Shown here: piece after piece, positions 33,800 through 45,822 of the stretch | Layout: the number at the start of each line of letters is the position of its first letter | Numbering within the stretch: position 1 is the stretch's first letter | From: Chlamydoabsidia padenii | Lineage: Eukaryota > Mucoromycota > Mucoromycetes > Mucorales > Cunninghamellaceae | Assembly (NCBI GenBank): GCA_025330725.1 | Contig: JAIWND010000035.1 | Span: 186,001-250,000 of the forward strand | Reading direction: 5' to 3' | Length of the DNA stretch: 64,000 bases | The notes under the pieces: model-generated | Seen by the model: only the letters and a program-made list of their open reading frames with translations | What the model was told of the DNA's origin: nothing | The model's database searches: none | Program-made: the position numbers and the translations under genes

Positions 33800-36484
33800 T
33801 CAAGCAACAAAGTCATCAAGAGGTTTGATGGTTCTTCGGACACGCTGGAGGACTTGATTCACCCGTTTTTGGAAATCAGGGTCCTCTGATTCAACAGTCT
33901 ACAGTAAAAGGATAAATGATTAGTTAAAAAAGAAGAAGAATGTTGACACTACTTACGTATTTGATGCAGTCTACAATGGCACTAGAGCCATCCATATTGA
34001 CAGTCGCTTTCTTTTCCTTGACATCACCTACTACGTCCCCAAATTGTTCTTCCAAGAAGAGCAGGACATCTTCGTATTCGATATCGATTTGTTCTTGTAT
34101 ATGGGAATGATCACCACCAGAATGATTATGTTTGCATGGTTGACTGCTTGCTATAAATGATACAATGTTGGTATGTTGAATGATTGAATGAGCACCTTTA
34201 TCCTATGTATACTTTATACTTTACCTTTTACACTTGCAGGAGAGCTGTCTACCGAGAGAATGACTGATAAAACAGAGTCCGCCACCATATCATTCATTGC
34301 ATTTCCTATCCATTCTAATATCACCTGGTTTGGTTTGTCGGTCAGTCGCTTGATGTCGATAGTATCCAAGATACGCAAAACAGTGCCTTGTTGATGATTA
34401 TCAGCACTATTACTTTTTTCCAAATCCACTTCTTGAATGGTACCAAACATCATTTCCAAATGCCATTTAAGTAATCCAATGCCACCACTAAAGGGAACAA
34501 TTTGTCGTTGAGTGATCACGGTTGTAATCAATCCCGTCAGTTCCGCCAGGTCCTCTACAGACACAATGCTTAGTTGGTAATCCTTGGAGACAATCACACC
34601 ATCGAGGTTTTGGTTTTCGGTCGGGTATTTTGCTGCCAGGGCACCAATCGTCTTGGCCATCTTTTCACCACGGAAATGGAGTTTCACCGTTTCACAGTTC
34701 TTGGGAGTATATACCTTGATGTTTTCTTCTCGTTCAGAGTATTTGCTTTGGAGTGCTGATTTCAACCGATACATGGCATTTGCTTCACCATGGACAAGGA
34801 TCTATAAACAACATTCGTTAACCAATCACTGTTTCTTCTTCCCCCCCCCCTTTACTTACCACATGAGGAGCCTTCACATCATCAATGAATTTTGCATTTT
34901 GAGTAAAATCCACGTGTGCAGAGAATGAGATATAATCCACCGACATATTGAGAGGCACCTTACGGCCATCCATTGCGGAAAAATCATCAGGTTCGTTCAT
35001 AGCAAGCTAATGATAAATGTATATAAAGTTGGTAAATTATGTGATGGACCAAGTAATTATAATTTCTACTTACTCTTGCCAAAGTATTTTCCACACAATA
35101 CCCAGTAATTACTAGTCCATTCTTCTTGTCAGGAGCCCACCTTTCGAATAGTTCCCGCGATAACCCATTTTGCAGCATACCAGGACTTGCTAGAATCACA
35201 CAAGGGCCAGAATCTTCAAATTGTTCAACATTTCGTAGATTGCTAATATGTTTAAAGATAAAAGGATTCGATATGGTGAATTGCTTTTTGATTTTGGTGT
35301 TCATCATGTTGATATAAGTTTGATAGACCGCCATACACTTCTTGGCCAGACTGGAAGCATAATAGATAGGAATGCTGTCCAATTCCGGATGTGATTCCCA
35401 GTATTCGTCCAAAATAAGCAAGAGTTCCTGAGCTCGACCGAGAGCAAATACAGGCATCAGACAACGACCACCGCGATTGACAATATCGTGTATCAAGGCT
35501 AAATTAATCAAAAGTTGGTAAGTATTCATTTCCCCACATCATCTCTTAACAAATCATACATACATGTAAATCGAGTTTCCTTGGCCAGACGAGGTTCATG
35601 ACTTTGGACACCATAAGTACTTTCTGTGATCAAAACATCCACAGCAGCATCGGGTTTTTCGGCCGCCATCAAATGTCGATCTTCTTCACGAGAGTAATCA
35701 CCAGTATAAAGGACCTTGACACCAGCGATTTCGATTAAAAACATGGCAGCACCCAAGACATGACCAGCATTGTACCCAGTAAATTTGATGCCTTCGACTT
35801 CAACTTGTTGATGATAATCCACAGCTTCGATTCGATGGAAGGAGTTGTTGAGATCTTCTTCACTGTAGAGTTGATCTTCGTCACCGATATTACTAACCCG
35901 CACGTAATCGCTGAGAAGCCACTTGTAAATGGCTTTGGTAGGATGCGTCATGAATACCCGGCCTTTGAATGAAGTCTACACACACACACACACAAAAAAA
36001 AAAGGAAGGGTGGAATCAGTATAGAGTATAATATGAATCAGTTAGCGTTACCTTTTCCATGAGATAAGGTACAGAAGCAGCATGATCTACGTGGAAACTA
36101 AATGCAAGACAAAGAAGAAGGGTGAGTAAACGTAAAGGTTGTGTTATTTTCAGTTATAAGGGTCCAACTACTTACTGTGTCACAAGCAAGACGTCAATGC
36201 TTCCAGGATCTATTTCATCAAAGAAGGGAAGAGAGGCAAGACCATTATAGGCAGGGTGAATACCAGCATCGAGCTACAAGAGAAGGGATAAAGTACGTTA
36301 GTCAATGGATACAGTTGGTCAAGTTTACTTTTCAATAACATACGAGAATAGTTTTGCCTTTATATTCCAATAAGAGAGAAGATCGACCCACTTCATTACC
36401 AGCACCAAGTGGTGTCAGTTTTAAAAGATCGTCCTTGTCGATGATGGGGACTTCATATTCGGCTTTACGTTTGACAGTGGTCAT
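33800..36484 (-). CDS. YSH1: CPSF3/Ysh1 pre-mRNA 3'-end endonuclease
   Basis: Nine exons (36484-36344, 36273-36176, 36097-36052, 35975-35564, 35498-35074, 35006-34860, 34801-34225, 34150-33957, 33898-33800) give 712 aa. The metallo-beta-lactamase motif HFHVDH (residues 80-85, first His split by intron 2) is followed by [13 protein letters not shown] and [13 protein letters not shown]. The beta-CASP part holds [23 protein letters not shown] and [13 protein letters not shown]73 C-terminal domain follows. This enzyme cuts pre-mRNA at the polyadenylation site within CPF/CPSF, in the nucleus, using two zinc ions. All catalytic ligands are present, separating it from inactive CPSF2. Start codon and length fit the family. 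Confidence 0.96.
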
Positions 36485-36732
36485 GATTATTTAAAGTGGA
36501 GGAAGAAGAAAAAGACGAACAAACATTTGGGCCTCCAGTGAATGAAATCAATTAAATGACCGCTTACCTATTTTCAAATACCGCCTCTCATCACACCTGT
36601 TTGAAACGCGGGACTCATTCTCCTTTACTCTTTTCTCTTCTTTTTTTTTTTTTTTTTTCTTTTCTTCCACACCATTATCTATTTTGAATCTTTTACTTGA
36701 CCATTATTCAATCAAACAGCAATACGATTATT
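36485..36732. promoter_or_regulatory. Bidirectional promoter, CPSF3 and VC0807-like genes
   Basis: 248 nt between two divergent start codons. It holds TTTTCAAATACCGCC (about 36571-36585) and GAAACGCGGGAC (about 36603-36614), both variants of the recurrent motif, and a pyrimidine-rich T tract near 36640-36658 likely close to the right-hand transcription start. Confidence 0.5.
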
Positions 36733-37742
36733 ATGATAACAGACGCTAGTGCACCAACAACTACCACTCCATTACTTGGCACCAAGCAACCGAGTCGTAC
36801 AACCGTAAAAAGGGTACCCACTTTTATGCAAACCTCAATACCCAATCGGCTCTCGATACTGCACTCCTGTGGCAACATGTTGTTCCACCTCTTATTGGAG
36901 TTAATCTTACCTTTTTGCTTATACTTTGTCTTCCGGATGTTTATGCGGCCCTTGTTTGCGTTATTACTCGCCAGTGTCCCCGCAGCGTTGATTGTGGCTC
37001 TCAAAGGGTAAAGTACGATGACGATTATTTATTCCCAAGGTTTATATATATGGCTAGCTTTATTACTAACACTTTTTGTTTTTTATATCTATCTACTATG
37101 CATTATAGAGTTCATGATCATAAAGTGGATATGACTGGCACCCTGACCTTGGTTGGATTTATCACCTCTGGTGTATTGGCCACACTACAGGCGGATCCTA
37201 AACTCTATCTCTTGCGAGAATCAACAATGACATTGGCAATGGGAATCATTCTTATCATCACAGTCCTTCCTCTTCGTATAGGACAACATAAACTGCGTCC
37301 ATTTATTTTTTATGTTGCGCGTCAAATGGCAATATCGGGCTCCATTGCGGACAGTCGTCACATTGTACAACAACATTGGGATTGGTTTTGGGATCAATGG
37401 ACAACCTTCCGGATCTTCTTCCGCCTATTGACAGCTATGTGGGGAATAGGTCTTATTAGTGAATTTTTGGTCAGGGTGGTCTTGCTTCGATCTCTGGATG
37501 ATGTGGATGATGTGTTCTATTACTCTAACATATACATATTTGTGATCTTGGTGCTTTTAGGAACATTGACGGTGACAAGTACGCTTCTTTTACGATATTT
37601 ATACAATCGGGAACAAGACAGGATCAAAAATTTGGAACAACTGGATGAAGTCGAACGTATTATCCAAGCATCAGCAACTGAAAACAATAACGACGGCCCC
37701 ATTGGCACTACTCTCACTGCAGGATCAACTTCAATTACCTGA
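36733..37742 (+). CDS. Multi-span membrane protein (VC0807-like)
   Basis: Two exons (36733-37007, 37109-37742) give 302 aa. The start is the ATG in MITDASAPTT; an earlier TTG is not needed. I count about six to seven hydrophobic helices: residues about 48-66, 70-90, 100-117, 127-142, then after a charged loop 175-195 and 210-232. Between them lies PKLYLLRESTMTLAMGI, and later RIGQHKLRPFIFYVAR. This layout resembles VC0807-family integral membrane proteins found in bacteria and fungi, whose function is unknown. The tail is acidic and Asn/Thr-rich. No transport signature is visible, so I assign no activity. Confidence 0.75.
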
Positions 37743-37993
37743 ATTGTTTATCTTTTACCATTACCACTTCTACCCAACTACATACCCTAGTTTAACAATA
37801 GTTTGTATCTATTAATTTTTTTTTTAAACTTTTGACTCTTTATGCTATGTTATACAATAAACCAATTTTATGCAACATTGTCTTTTTAGTTTCTGACGCC
37901 TCTCGAATGAGCGGGGATTGGAAAAAATCAAAATTACCACGACGTTAAATAATACGTGTCCCTCCTTTTCTCTTCTAGTTTGATCTCTAAATC

Positions 37994-39306
37994 ATGTCCT
38001 TTACAACTGTTGAAGACGACGGAATATACGAAGTTGAAGCTATTAGGGCTTCCCGAGCTTGTAAGCACAATCTGAAACCAGTAAGTATATACCTTGGAAC
38101 CATCATAGTAGTTTATTTAACCCAATATTGTATTTTATAGAAAACTCATGATTACCTTATCAAATGGAAAGGTTATGATAGCGATGAAAACACCTGGGAA
38201 TGTAGTCAAACGATGTAAGTAACAAATATCAAGAATCTACTGTATACATACTTGTTTACCTTATTAATCTGCTCTCCTTTATATTAAAATCTCATTGATG
38301 AATTCAACGCGTACAACAAAAGTGACGCACCAGAGCTTCTGGAGAAATTCTGGAGCAAACAACACATGGGACGGCAATCAGTTGAAAGGAAAAACGGTGG
38401 AGGATCTAAAAAACAACCAAGGAAACGACAAACGACAAGTACTGACGATGTGAAACTTGGCCAGTCTACCCAGAAGAAAACCAAGAGGACGAAACAATCA
38501 CCTGTGGTTATTGCCAACCCATGCAGCAGCGATGAAGACGAAAATACAGTGGACGTAGATAGGAACTTGGATGATGACCTGGAGCGATTTACTGCCACGA
38601 CATTAACATCATTATCGCCACAACCTAATATAGCCTTTGAAATGAAGCCAAATGTACTTAAACCTACCTCATCCTCTCCGTTGACTTACGCAACAACAGT
38701 AACACATAATGCATCACCACTAACAACATCAGCAACTCTCCTTGATCACCAGGATCTAGGCAGTCGAGCACACCACACTATCTCAACTGTAATAGACGAT
38801 TCGGATGGAACAGTGTCTGAAACCAGCAATGACTCTGAACAGCAGGAAATCAATGATTCGGTGGAAGTATCATTCCATGAAGATGATAAGGACGGTAATC
38901 CATTGATCATATACAACAAGTCGGTCCTACAGGTATGCAGCAACTTTCGTGAGCATTGGGACTGGGAACAACAAGTATCACATATCAAAAAATTGATCAT
39001 CAAGAAACGACAAGGTACTCCCACCTTTTACTTTGTAATCCGATGGTAAGTGGAGAGGGGGGGGGGGCGAGGAGTAAATAGCACTACTTGAATCTTGTAA
39101 CTCACTTTTTTTTTTGTTTTTGTTTAGGAATGATGGCATACTCTCGGCACACGACTCAAATACCATCCGATCGAAATGTCCACTAAAGGTAAGTGGATGG
39201 AGGGATGGGGAAAGACAATTATTCATGCTTGGGAATTCTTATGACTAACATTTTTCTTATTTAGGCATTGGATTTCCACGAAAAACGACTTGTAGACCAA
39301 TATTGA
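37994..39306 (+). CDS. HP1-like chromodomain/chromoshadow protein
   Basis: Five exons (37994-38080, 38141-38214, 38323-39045, 39128-39188, 39265-39306) give 328 aa. The chromodomain opens the protein: YEVEAIRASRACKHN, then YLIKWKGYDSDENTWE with the aromatic cage, ending DAPELLEKFW. A Lys/Ser-rich hinge of about 170 residues follows. The C-terminal about 85 residues end in RSKCPLKALDFHEKRLVDQY, the pattern of a chromoshadow dimerisation domain. HP1/Swi6 proteins bind H3K9-methylated nucleosomes and build heterochromatin. Intron 2 (38215-38322) uses the AAAAG acceptor; DNA just before it encodes LIDEFNAYNK but has no acceptor in front, so it is treated as intron. The gene ends 86 nt before the SDR gene. 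Confidence 0.88.
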
Positions 39307-39392
39307 TATCCCTTCTTCTTATTTATTTACTTTTTCCCCTCTTCTTCTCTCATTTTATCCCACCTTCCCCCACTTTATTTATACAACACTTC

Positions 39393-40741
39393 ATGAACAT
39401 CGATAACTTATTCTCCGTTCGTAATAAAGTACGCACCATTTTTAACATCTATGTCGGGGATACAACAAGGTCGATATACTTACACTATGCTTCTAATTGT
39501 TATAATATATTATAGGTTTGTTTAATTACTGGTGGTGGCCGTGGTATTGGGCTCATGCTGGCAAAGGTAATACAGAGTGGAAGCATGATATAATGGCATC
39601 TTTCTCATCTCACATTGTTTATATATGTTGGAACAGGGCTTTGTGTCTGCAGGTGCAAAAGTGTACATCTCTTCTCGAAGTGCTCAAGTCTGTGAAAAGG
39701 TAATAACATGGTCTCGTGTAGATGGGGATACTGAATGATGTTGGATGGGTATAGGTTGCTCAAGAACTGACTAAAATGGGACCAGGCCAATGCTTCGCTA
39801 TCTCGGCAGACTTGCAAAAAGTAGAAGATATTCAACAACTTGTATCTAAACTTGGGCAACGTGAAACTCGTAAGTAAATGAAAAACAGGTGGATGGAAGA
39901 CCAGTGTGGGCTAAATAGTACTTGGTTTGATTTATGGAACAATAGATCTTGATGTCTTGATCTGTAACTCCGGGGCAAACTGGGCGGCGTAAGTATACTG
40001 GAATAATGTAACTGGGGTGAATACTGATGGTACTTGCACAATCTACTTTTACAGACCTATCGACGAATACCCGGATTCAGGATTCCAAAAGGTGAGGCAT
40101 AATTATGGGGTAGCATTCAATCTGACATTTTTTTTTTTTTTTTTCAACTTGATAGGTGGTCAATTTGAATCTGACTCGAACATTTACTTTGATACAAAAG
40201 TAAGTGATGAAGAAAAAAAGGATACAATACAAAAGATCAACTGACATTCTCTTATTATTTAGATGTTTACCTCTTTTGCGGGTTAATGCAACTACTGAAA
40301 GCCCATCTCGTATCATCAATATTGCCTCTATATCAGGTTTAACTCCGTAAGTAGCAGGCACACATACACAAAAAGGTAACTCAGTTTCATACTTTTTTTT
40401 TTTTTTTTTTTGACACCACTAGTCCAAAGCTCGAAATGTATGCATACAGTTCGAGTAAGGCGGGATTGATACATCTATCGAAACATTTGGCAGCACGCCT
40501 GGGACCTGAAAACATATTGGTAAACTCTATTGCTCCCGGATCATTCCCTTCCAAAATGATGGCCGAAACACTAAAGAAAGACGGGGAACATATCTTAAAA
40601 AGAATACCTATGGGTCGATTTGGTGTAGATGAAGACCTTGCTGGAACCTGTATCTACCTCGCATCAAGAGCAGGCGCCTATACAACTGGGGCTGTCATTA
40701 CTGTCGATGGCGGTACCCTTCAATATGCACCAAAACTGTAG
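39393..40741 (+). CDS. Short-chain dehydrogenase/reductase (RhlG-like)
   Basis: Nine small exons (39393-39428, 39516-39566, 39637-39699, 39755-39869, 39946-39988, 40055-40091, 40156-40199, 40263-40346, 40423-40741) give 263 aa, the classical SDR length. The N-terminus LFSVRNKVCLITGGGRGIG holds the TGxxxGxG nucleotide-binding motif. Then come ICNSGANWAAP (the NxG motif), RIINIASISG with the catalytic Ser, and YAYSSSKAGL with the YxxxK pair. The ending GRFGVDEDLAGTCIYLASRA, then DGG, is typical. The order resembles RhlG/3-oxoacyl reductase-type SDRs, probably NADP(H)-dependent; the substrate is unknown. Intron density is unusually high for so short a gene. Confidence 0.93.
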
Positions 40742-41360
40742 TAACCTAGATTATATGTTATGTAATAAAGCACATTCTTTCAATTCATTAATAAACACTT
40801 GCGACACAATTTCGCTTTAATAATACACAAAGTTTGGTTTTAAAGCATTTTATAGTATGTTATGGTTGTTAGAAGGATGTGTGTGATTTTGGGGTTGATT
40901 CATGCAACATTCGAATTTTAAATCCCGACAGTAGCACCAATTCTTGATTTGCTCTTGCTCGTGTTTTTGTTTTTTTGGTAACTCTGTCAAAAGGTTTTCT
41001 TCAGCTCTTTATTTGTGAAAACTCAACACAGATGAGATTCGACTTTGTAGAAAAGTCATTACTTTTCGAATGCGTCGATCGTTGGCATTTTTTCAAATGC
41101 CGCCCTGGACCCAGTTTGAAAAAAAGAATAGGACTTACTCCTATGTTTCAACCATCTCAGTTAATCAAAAGTGCCAATAGTAGGCATCAATAAGTATCTT
41201 GAAGTATGTTCTGTCGGTAGGTTTGATTGGCATGCTATTTGCGGGGGTCTACAATCATGCTGGGAAGAATGACGAAATATATTGAAATCCCGCCCATTAA
41301 GAAAACGTGAAAAATCGTTTTCTTTCTTTGTCTCACTTCTTCTTTTCCTCTCTCTCTCTT

Positions 41361-41413
<53 letters not shown>

Positions 41414-41437
41414 TTATTTATTTATTTTGATCTTGAC
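40742..41437. other. FUN14 promoter region
   Basis: 696 nt. Motif copies lie at 40920-40929 and 41285-41294, with a variant TTTTCAAATGCCGCCC near 41092-41107. A 49-nt T tract (41363-41411) sits directly before the start codon. No gene seen; frames within it start at non-ATG codons and lack family resemblance. Confidence 0.6.
41285..41294 (+). promoter_or_regulatory. AAATCCCG-type motif upstream of FUN14 gene
   Basis: AAATCCCGCC, 144 nt upstream of the FUN14 ATG; a second clean copy, AAATCCCGAC, lies at 40920-40929. Confidence 0.6.
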
Positions 41438-42323
41438 ATGTTACGTACTACCGTTAGACCCTTCACTTGTCTTCACTCTACTGCACAACTTGGAGTCAGG
41501 CGCTCTTTGGTGAAACCCATGCGTCACTCTGGTAAGTACAATGGCGTAATGAATCAAACTTGATCACTCTTTAACAAAATTTCTCTCTAGTTCTGGAAAA
41601 GACCTACTCTACTTTTGGCACAGGCAATCAAGGACGTTATGGATTGTGGAATGCAACTCGTTTATCCTGGACTGGACCCACCAAAACTATTGCTGTCCTT
41701 GCCACCACGACCAGTACACTCACTGCTGGTTTATGGGCTAAAAAGCCATTACAATGTCAAGGTAATCAAGTAGGATCACTTTATACTGCAATCAGCACAC
41801 TAATCCATTCATTACATCTCCCTTCTATACATATATATAGCCGTATATACAGATATATCCGATATGAACACATACAAAACTACGGATTTGAAAGACGCCC
41901 AAGCTAGTCAAACATTGATTCACAAGGGAGAATTATCCTTCGGGGTAGTTCTTGGCTTTTGTACGGGATTCTTGGTCAAGAAGGTCGGCAAGTTTTTTGC
42001 TGCGATGGTGGGTGTTGCCTTTTTATTCATGCAGGTAACTAGTCGATATACTCATCATTCTTACAACAAATATCTGATTACTCCTCCTTTTTTTTTTTTT
42101 TTTTTTTTTAATCCAGTACTTATCATCTAAAGGATATGTCACAGTCAACTGGAATCGCATGGAACATCAATACAATCGACAACTTGGGATTGGCAAGGAT
42201 GGAAAGGGGGCTACCAGTGCATTACATTCCAAATGGGATGACTTTGTGGGATTCTTGACTAGCAATATCCAATTCAAGTCTACCTTTTTATTGGGTCTCT
42301 ATGGTGGTATCCATTATGGTTAG
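41438..42323 (+). CDS. FUN14-domain mitochondrial membrane protein
   Basis: Four exons (41438-41531, 41591-41761, 41841-42034, 42117-42323) give 221 aa. The first about 30 residues (MLRTTVRPFTCLHSTAQLGV, then RRSLVKP) form a likely mitochondrial presequence. A first hydrophobic helix lies near 55-75 (KTIAVLATTTSTLTAGLW). The FUN14 domain carries ELSFGVVLGFCTGFLVKKVG, then FFAAMVGVAFLFMQYLSSKG, and ends FLLGLYGGIHYG. Animal FUNDC1 is a mitophagy receptor in the outer membrane; fungal FUN14 proteins are also mitochondrial. A typical LC3-interacting YxxL motif is not evident at the N-terminus, so mitophagy function is uncertain. Confidence 0.9.
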
Positions 42324-42634
42324 GTGCCTCTCCTTTTTTCTTGGGAGGGGGATCTTGGTGATGGTGGTTATTGATTAAATAGATTTATACTTTTGATTTG
42401 AAATAAATAAAAACATAGGTGTTGATTGTAGATCTTGGATGTGTTTATATATGATATCAAAAAAAAAAAAAAAAAAATGGGGTTCATCATCATATTGTTT
42501 GATTCAAAAGGGGTCTTTTATTGAACTAATCATTGAGTAACATTTATGGTGCTTAGTTTGACTACTTTATATATATATATATAAAAGTGGATTGGGTATG
42601 ATTCATATCATCATGATAATAGTGTTGCCTTTCC
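42324..42634. other. Convergent intergenic region
   Basis: 311 nt between FUN14 and the small Cys-rich gene, with an A tract (about 42459-42477) and an (AT)n run near 42572-42583. Nothing else seen. Confidence 0.6.
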
Positions 42635-43031
42635 CTACTTGTTTTGGAAATAGGATCTGGAATGGGCGGCATAGGTATGGGACCCACGTGGATTGACATG
42701 TTCATTTTCATCGTCTTCTTTCTCATCATTATGACGGGAGCGACAACATCGGACAGCACAACATTCATGTTCATCTTCTGCGGCCGAGCATAATGCTCGA
42801 TAAACTCCGACGTACCCTTTGGGACATTCGCGAAGACAAGTCAGCTTGGTGAAGAATCTACAATCTGTAAAGTAAAATAATGTTAGTCTGGATATTTACA
42901 CTGATTTCTTCTTTAGAGGTCTTCTTACCATGCATGTCGATTTCTGTCTTGTCATGTTCCAGTTCAGGAACAGCCTTGATCGACCATACAAAAGTGATGA
43001 TGATGGCACAGGTTGAAAGATAGAAACGCAT
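42635..43031 (-). CDS. Small secreted cysteine-rich protein
   Basis: Two exons (43031-42929, 42864-42635) joined in phase give 110 aa. Residues 1-20 (MRFYLSTCAIIITFVWSIKA) form a clear signal peptide. The mature protein of about 90 residues has eight Cys after the signal, spaced C-x8-C-x3-C-x12-C-x9-CC-x3-CC (DCRFFTKLTCLRECPKGY, then LCSAAEDEHECCAVRCC), then an acidic and His/Ser-rich tail. An even number of Cys and small size suggest a disulphide-knotted extracellular protein. I do not recognise the family; it could be a wall protein, an antimicrobial-type peptide or an effector-like protein. A motif copy lies 109 nt upstream of the ATG. The exons are too short to show as a single long frame. 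Confidence 0.72.
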
Positions 43032-43139
43032 ATTTATAAAAGCTTAGTTTAGAAAGGATAAAGTAAGTTTGAGATAAAATTAAATCGAGGAACATCTTTT
43101 ATATGAAGAAAACGGATTCATGCAAAAGTGCAACATTTC

Positions 43140-43149
43140 AAATCCCGGC
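43140..43149 (+). promoter_or_regulatory. AAATCCCG-type motif upstream of Cys-rich secreted gene
   Basis: AAATCCCGGC within ATTTCAAATCCCGGCC, 109 nt upstream of the ATG. Confidence 0.55.
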
Positions 43150-43465
43150 CTTTTTTTTACCGTTGTTCTGCACTTCTCCTATTCATGAAAATGTAATATT
43201 TTTTTTTCTTTGGAATAAATCCCCTTACCTACTACTCTCCAGAAATATGTTTTTTGAAGCTTTACTAGTATAAAATGTCTCCTTGAAGTAAAACACAAAT
43301 GAAAGAGATCAATGTGGTGAGCTTAGACATTTGTAATTGACCATCTGAGAAACATGAATATAATAAAACGTTGATTAAGCAAATACAATTACAATGAAAC
43401 TAGTCAAATGTCATTTATAGAGTAATTAGAGCCATAAGCTTCTTTTTTGGTCAGTTAGGCTCGCT

Positions 43466-43475
43466 GTCGGGATTT
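43466..43475 (-). promoter_or_regulatory. CGGGATTT-type motif, intergenic
   Basis: GTCGGGATTT followed by GAAATATTA; the extended match is nearly identical to that at 26477. Confidence 0.5.
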
Positions 43476-43878
43476 GAAATATTACAGCCTCTTGCTTTTG
43501 TTTTCAGGGGAAAAGTGACAAAAGGAGAAATGATGGTTGGATTCAATCTACCCCATTGTCATATATACATACTTGGGAGCCATTTGAATTTTTTATTTGT
43601 TCTTGAATCAAATTGCATTGAAGGGAGGATTAGATCTTTACGACGAGTTTAGTAAAGCGGATTGTTTCATGAATGAGTGCCACATTCCGTATTATAATGA
43701 TCCCAGAAGACAATGGTAGCAAATTGCATAAGAAGAACATTAACGCAAGCAAGCATTTTATCAAATATCGATTTATTGTATTACAGTTTTATTAAAAAAC
43801 AAAAAAGGATTTGACCATATAGATTTACATTCATTAATGCAACAAGTCATAAAAAAAACAAAAAATACAGATTACAAG

Positions 43879-45788
43879 CTATAGACTATCAACTAGATTG
43901 TATGTGGGATAAGTGGGATACCACATATAGCTTGACACCATGGATTCTAGTTCTTCGGGTTTGATTTGATCACCTAGATTCGATTCACCTGAAGCCAATG
44001 CCTGTTTTGCCACAGCAGTCGCCACCTTTGCACAAACTGTTCTGATATCACAAAGATCCGGCAAAAGATTCTTGGTCAAGTCTTGGGTTTGAAGCGCCGG
44101 AGAGCAATGGCTGAGAGCATCAGCAGCAGCAAATATCATATTATCAGTACAGTGTTTCGCCTTGCTGACAATACAACCCAACCCAATTCCAGGATATACA
44201 AACGCATTGTTGCACTCGGTGATTTCGTAGGTCTTGTTGTTGTAAGTGACTGGATTGAAGGGTGAGCCTGTTGCCACTATACCTTTTCCATCGGTCTATA
44301 TACATGATAAGAGAAAGGATGTTAATTACACCCATCACTGCCTTTTCTTCTTCCCATAGATTATTAGTCTTACCCATTTCAATAGATCATTTGGTACCGC
44401 TTCAGCCAGATGTGTTGGGTTTGATAATGGGAATATAATTGGTGCATCACAATTCGAAGCCATCTTGCGGATCATCTTTTCGGTGAAGGCTCTGGCTTTA
44501 GTTGATGTACCAATTAAAATGGTAGGTTTCGCATTGTCAATTACATCCGAGAGTTGTGGTGCCGGTATATCATCGCTGAGTTTCCAATGTTGAATATCTT
44601 GTTTTGACTTTACATATCTTTGTTGCATTTTATTCACCTTGTATTCATCATTGTCTTCACCTGTTGTTGTTCTTGTTGTTGCATATTCGTCGTCCATTAA
44701 TAATCCCGGCTTGTCGATACACCAGATTCGTTTGAGGGCATCCTGTTCTGATAGACCATCTTTTTGTACAAGATAGCTTGTTATCTCCGTATACATACAT
44801 ATATCAAAAGGAGAGTTAGTTCATTAAAGTAAAGGGAAAATGGTAGAATAATTGTTACCTGATCAGCAATACCAATGCCAGCAGAGCCACACCCGAAAAT
44901 GACCACCCGTTGCTCGGCCAAAGTTTCCTTTTTCGAATAAAGAGCAGCAAGCAAAAGAGTCAAAGTGATTGCACCTGTACCTTGGACATCATCGTTAAAA
45001 GTCGCCATCTGAGGTCGGTATTTGTCCAAAAGACGGCGTGCATTGCTGAATCCAAAGTCTTCCCAGTGTAAAAAGGCATTGGGAAACTTGTTATGCACAG
45101 TTTGGACAAAAGTATCCACAAAGTCTTCATAATCTTGACCATGGACCCGCTGATGGCACCAGCCAAGGTAGAGAGGATCATCTAGTAACTCTTGATTGTT
45201 TGTACCAACGTCCAAGACCACTGGTAACACTCGCCCAGGATGAATGCCCGCCATAACTGTATAAATGACTAGTTTGGCCACAGAGATACCACTACCACCG
45301 ACACCTAACATGGATAAGTACACAAGAGAGTGGATCATGTTAGTTAGTTTATGAGTGATGGTGACATGTTTATATCTTTTTACTATACCTTGATCACCAA
45401 TACCTAATATTTCTTCAGAGTCCGTCACCACAATCAAATCGATATCAGTAGTGGCAATGCTATTTTGTAAAGCCCCTTCAATCATCAGATCTTGTATGTT
45501 TTCCTTTTCAGGGAAGGCGAGGAAGATGCCCCGGGGTCTACGAAATAGATGAGAATACTGTGAAACATGATGTCAGTCCATTGTTATTCTTTTTTCTATT
45601 TGATATCATCCAGAGTACGTGCTTACCTTTTCTATATATTCCCCTTCAGTAGGTGTATATATCACAGGTAAGACCTTGACCAAGTATTCCAAGATAAACC
45701 GATAAAATAATACTTCATTTTGATCATGTATGCCTATGTTAAAATGGGGAGGGGATGGGAAGGTTAGCTGTCAGCGTTTCCTATTTCT

Positions 45789-45822
<34 letters not shown>

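Larger units (their letters stand above)
43032..43878. other. Upstream region of Cys-rich gene and 3' region of malic enzyme
   Basis: 847 nt. AAATCCCGGC lies at 43140-43149 and GTCGGGATTT at 43466-43475. The right part holds AATAAA-like signals for the malic enzyme. No gene seen. Confidence 0.6.

Noticed and set aside
36697..36732. Longer N-terminus for the VC0807-like protein
   Set aside because: Starts at TTG; the first in-frame ATG at 36733 gives a normal start.
38281..38322. Coding reading LIDEFNAYNK before HP1-like exon 3
   Set aside because: No AG acceptor precedes it, while the AAAAG acceptor at 38322 keeps phase and gives the expected DAPELLEKFW ending of the chromodomain.
40975..41193. 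72-codon frame upstream of FUN14
   Set aside because: Begins at a non-ATG codon, spans a motif variant and has no recognisable domain.
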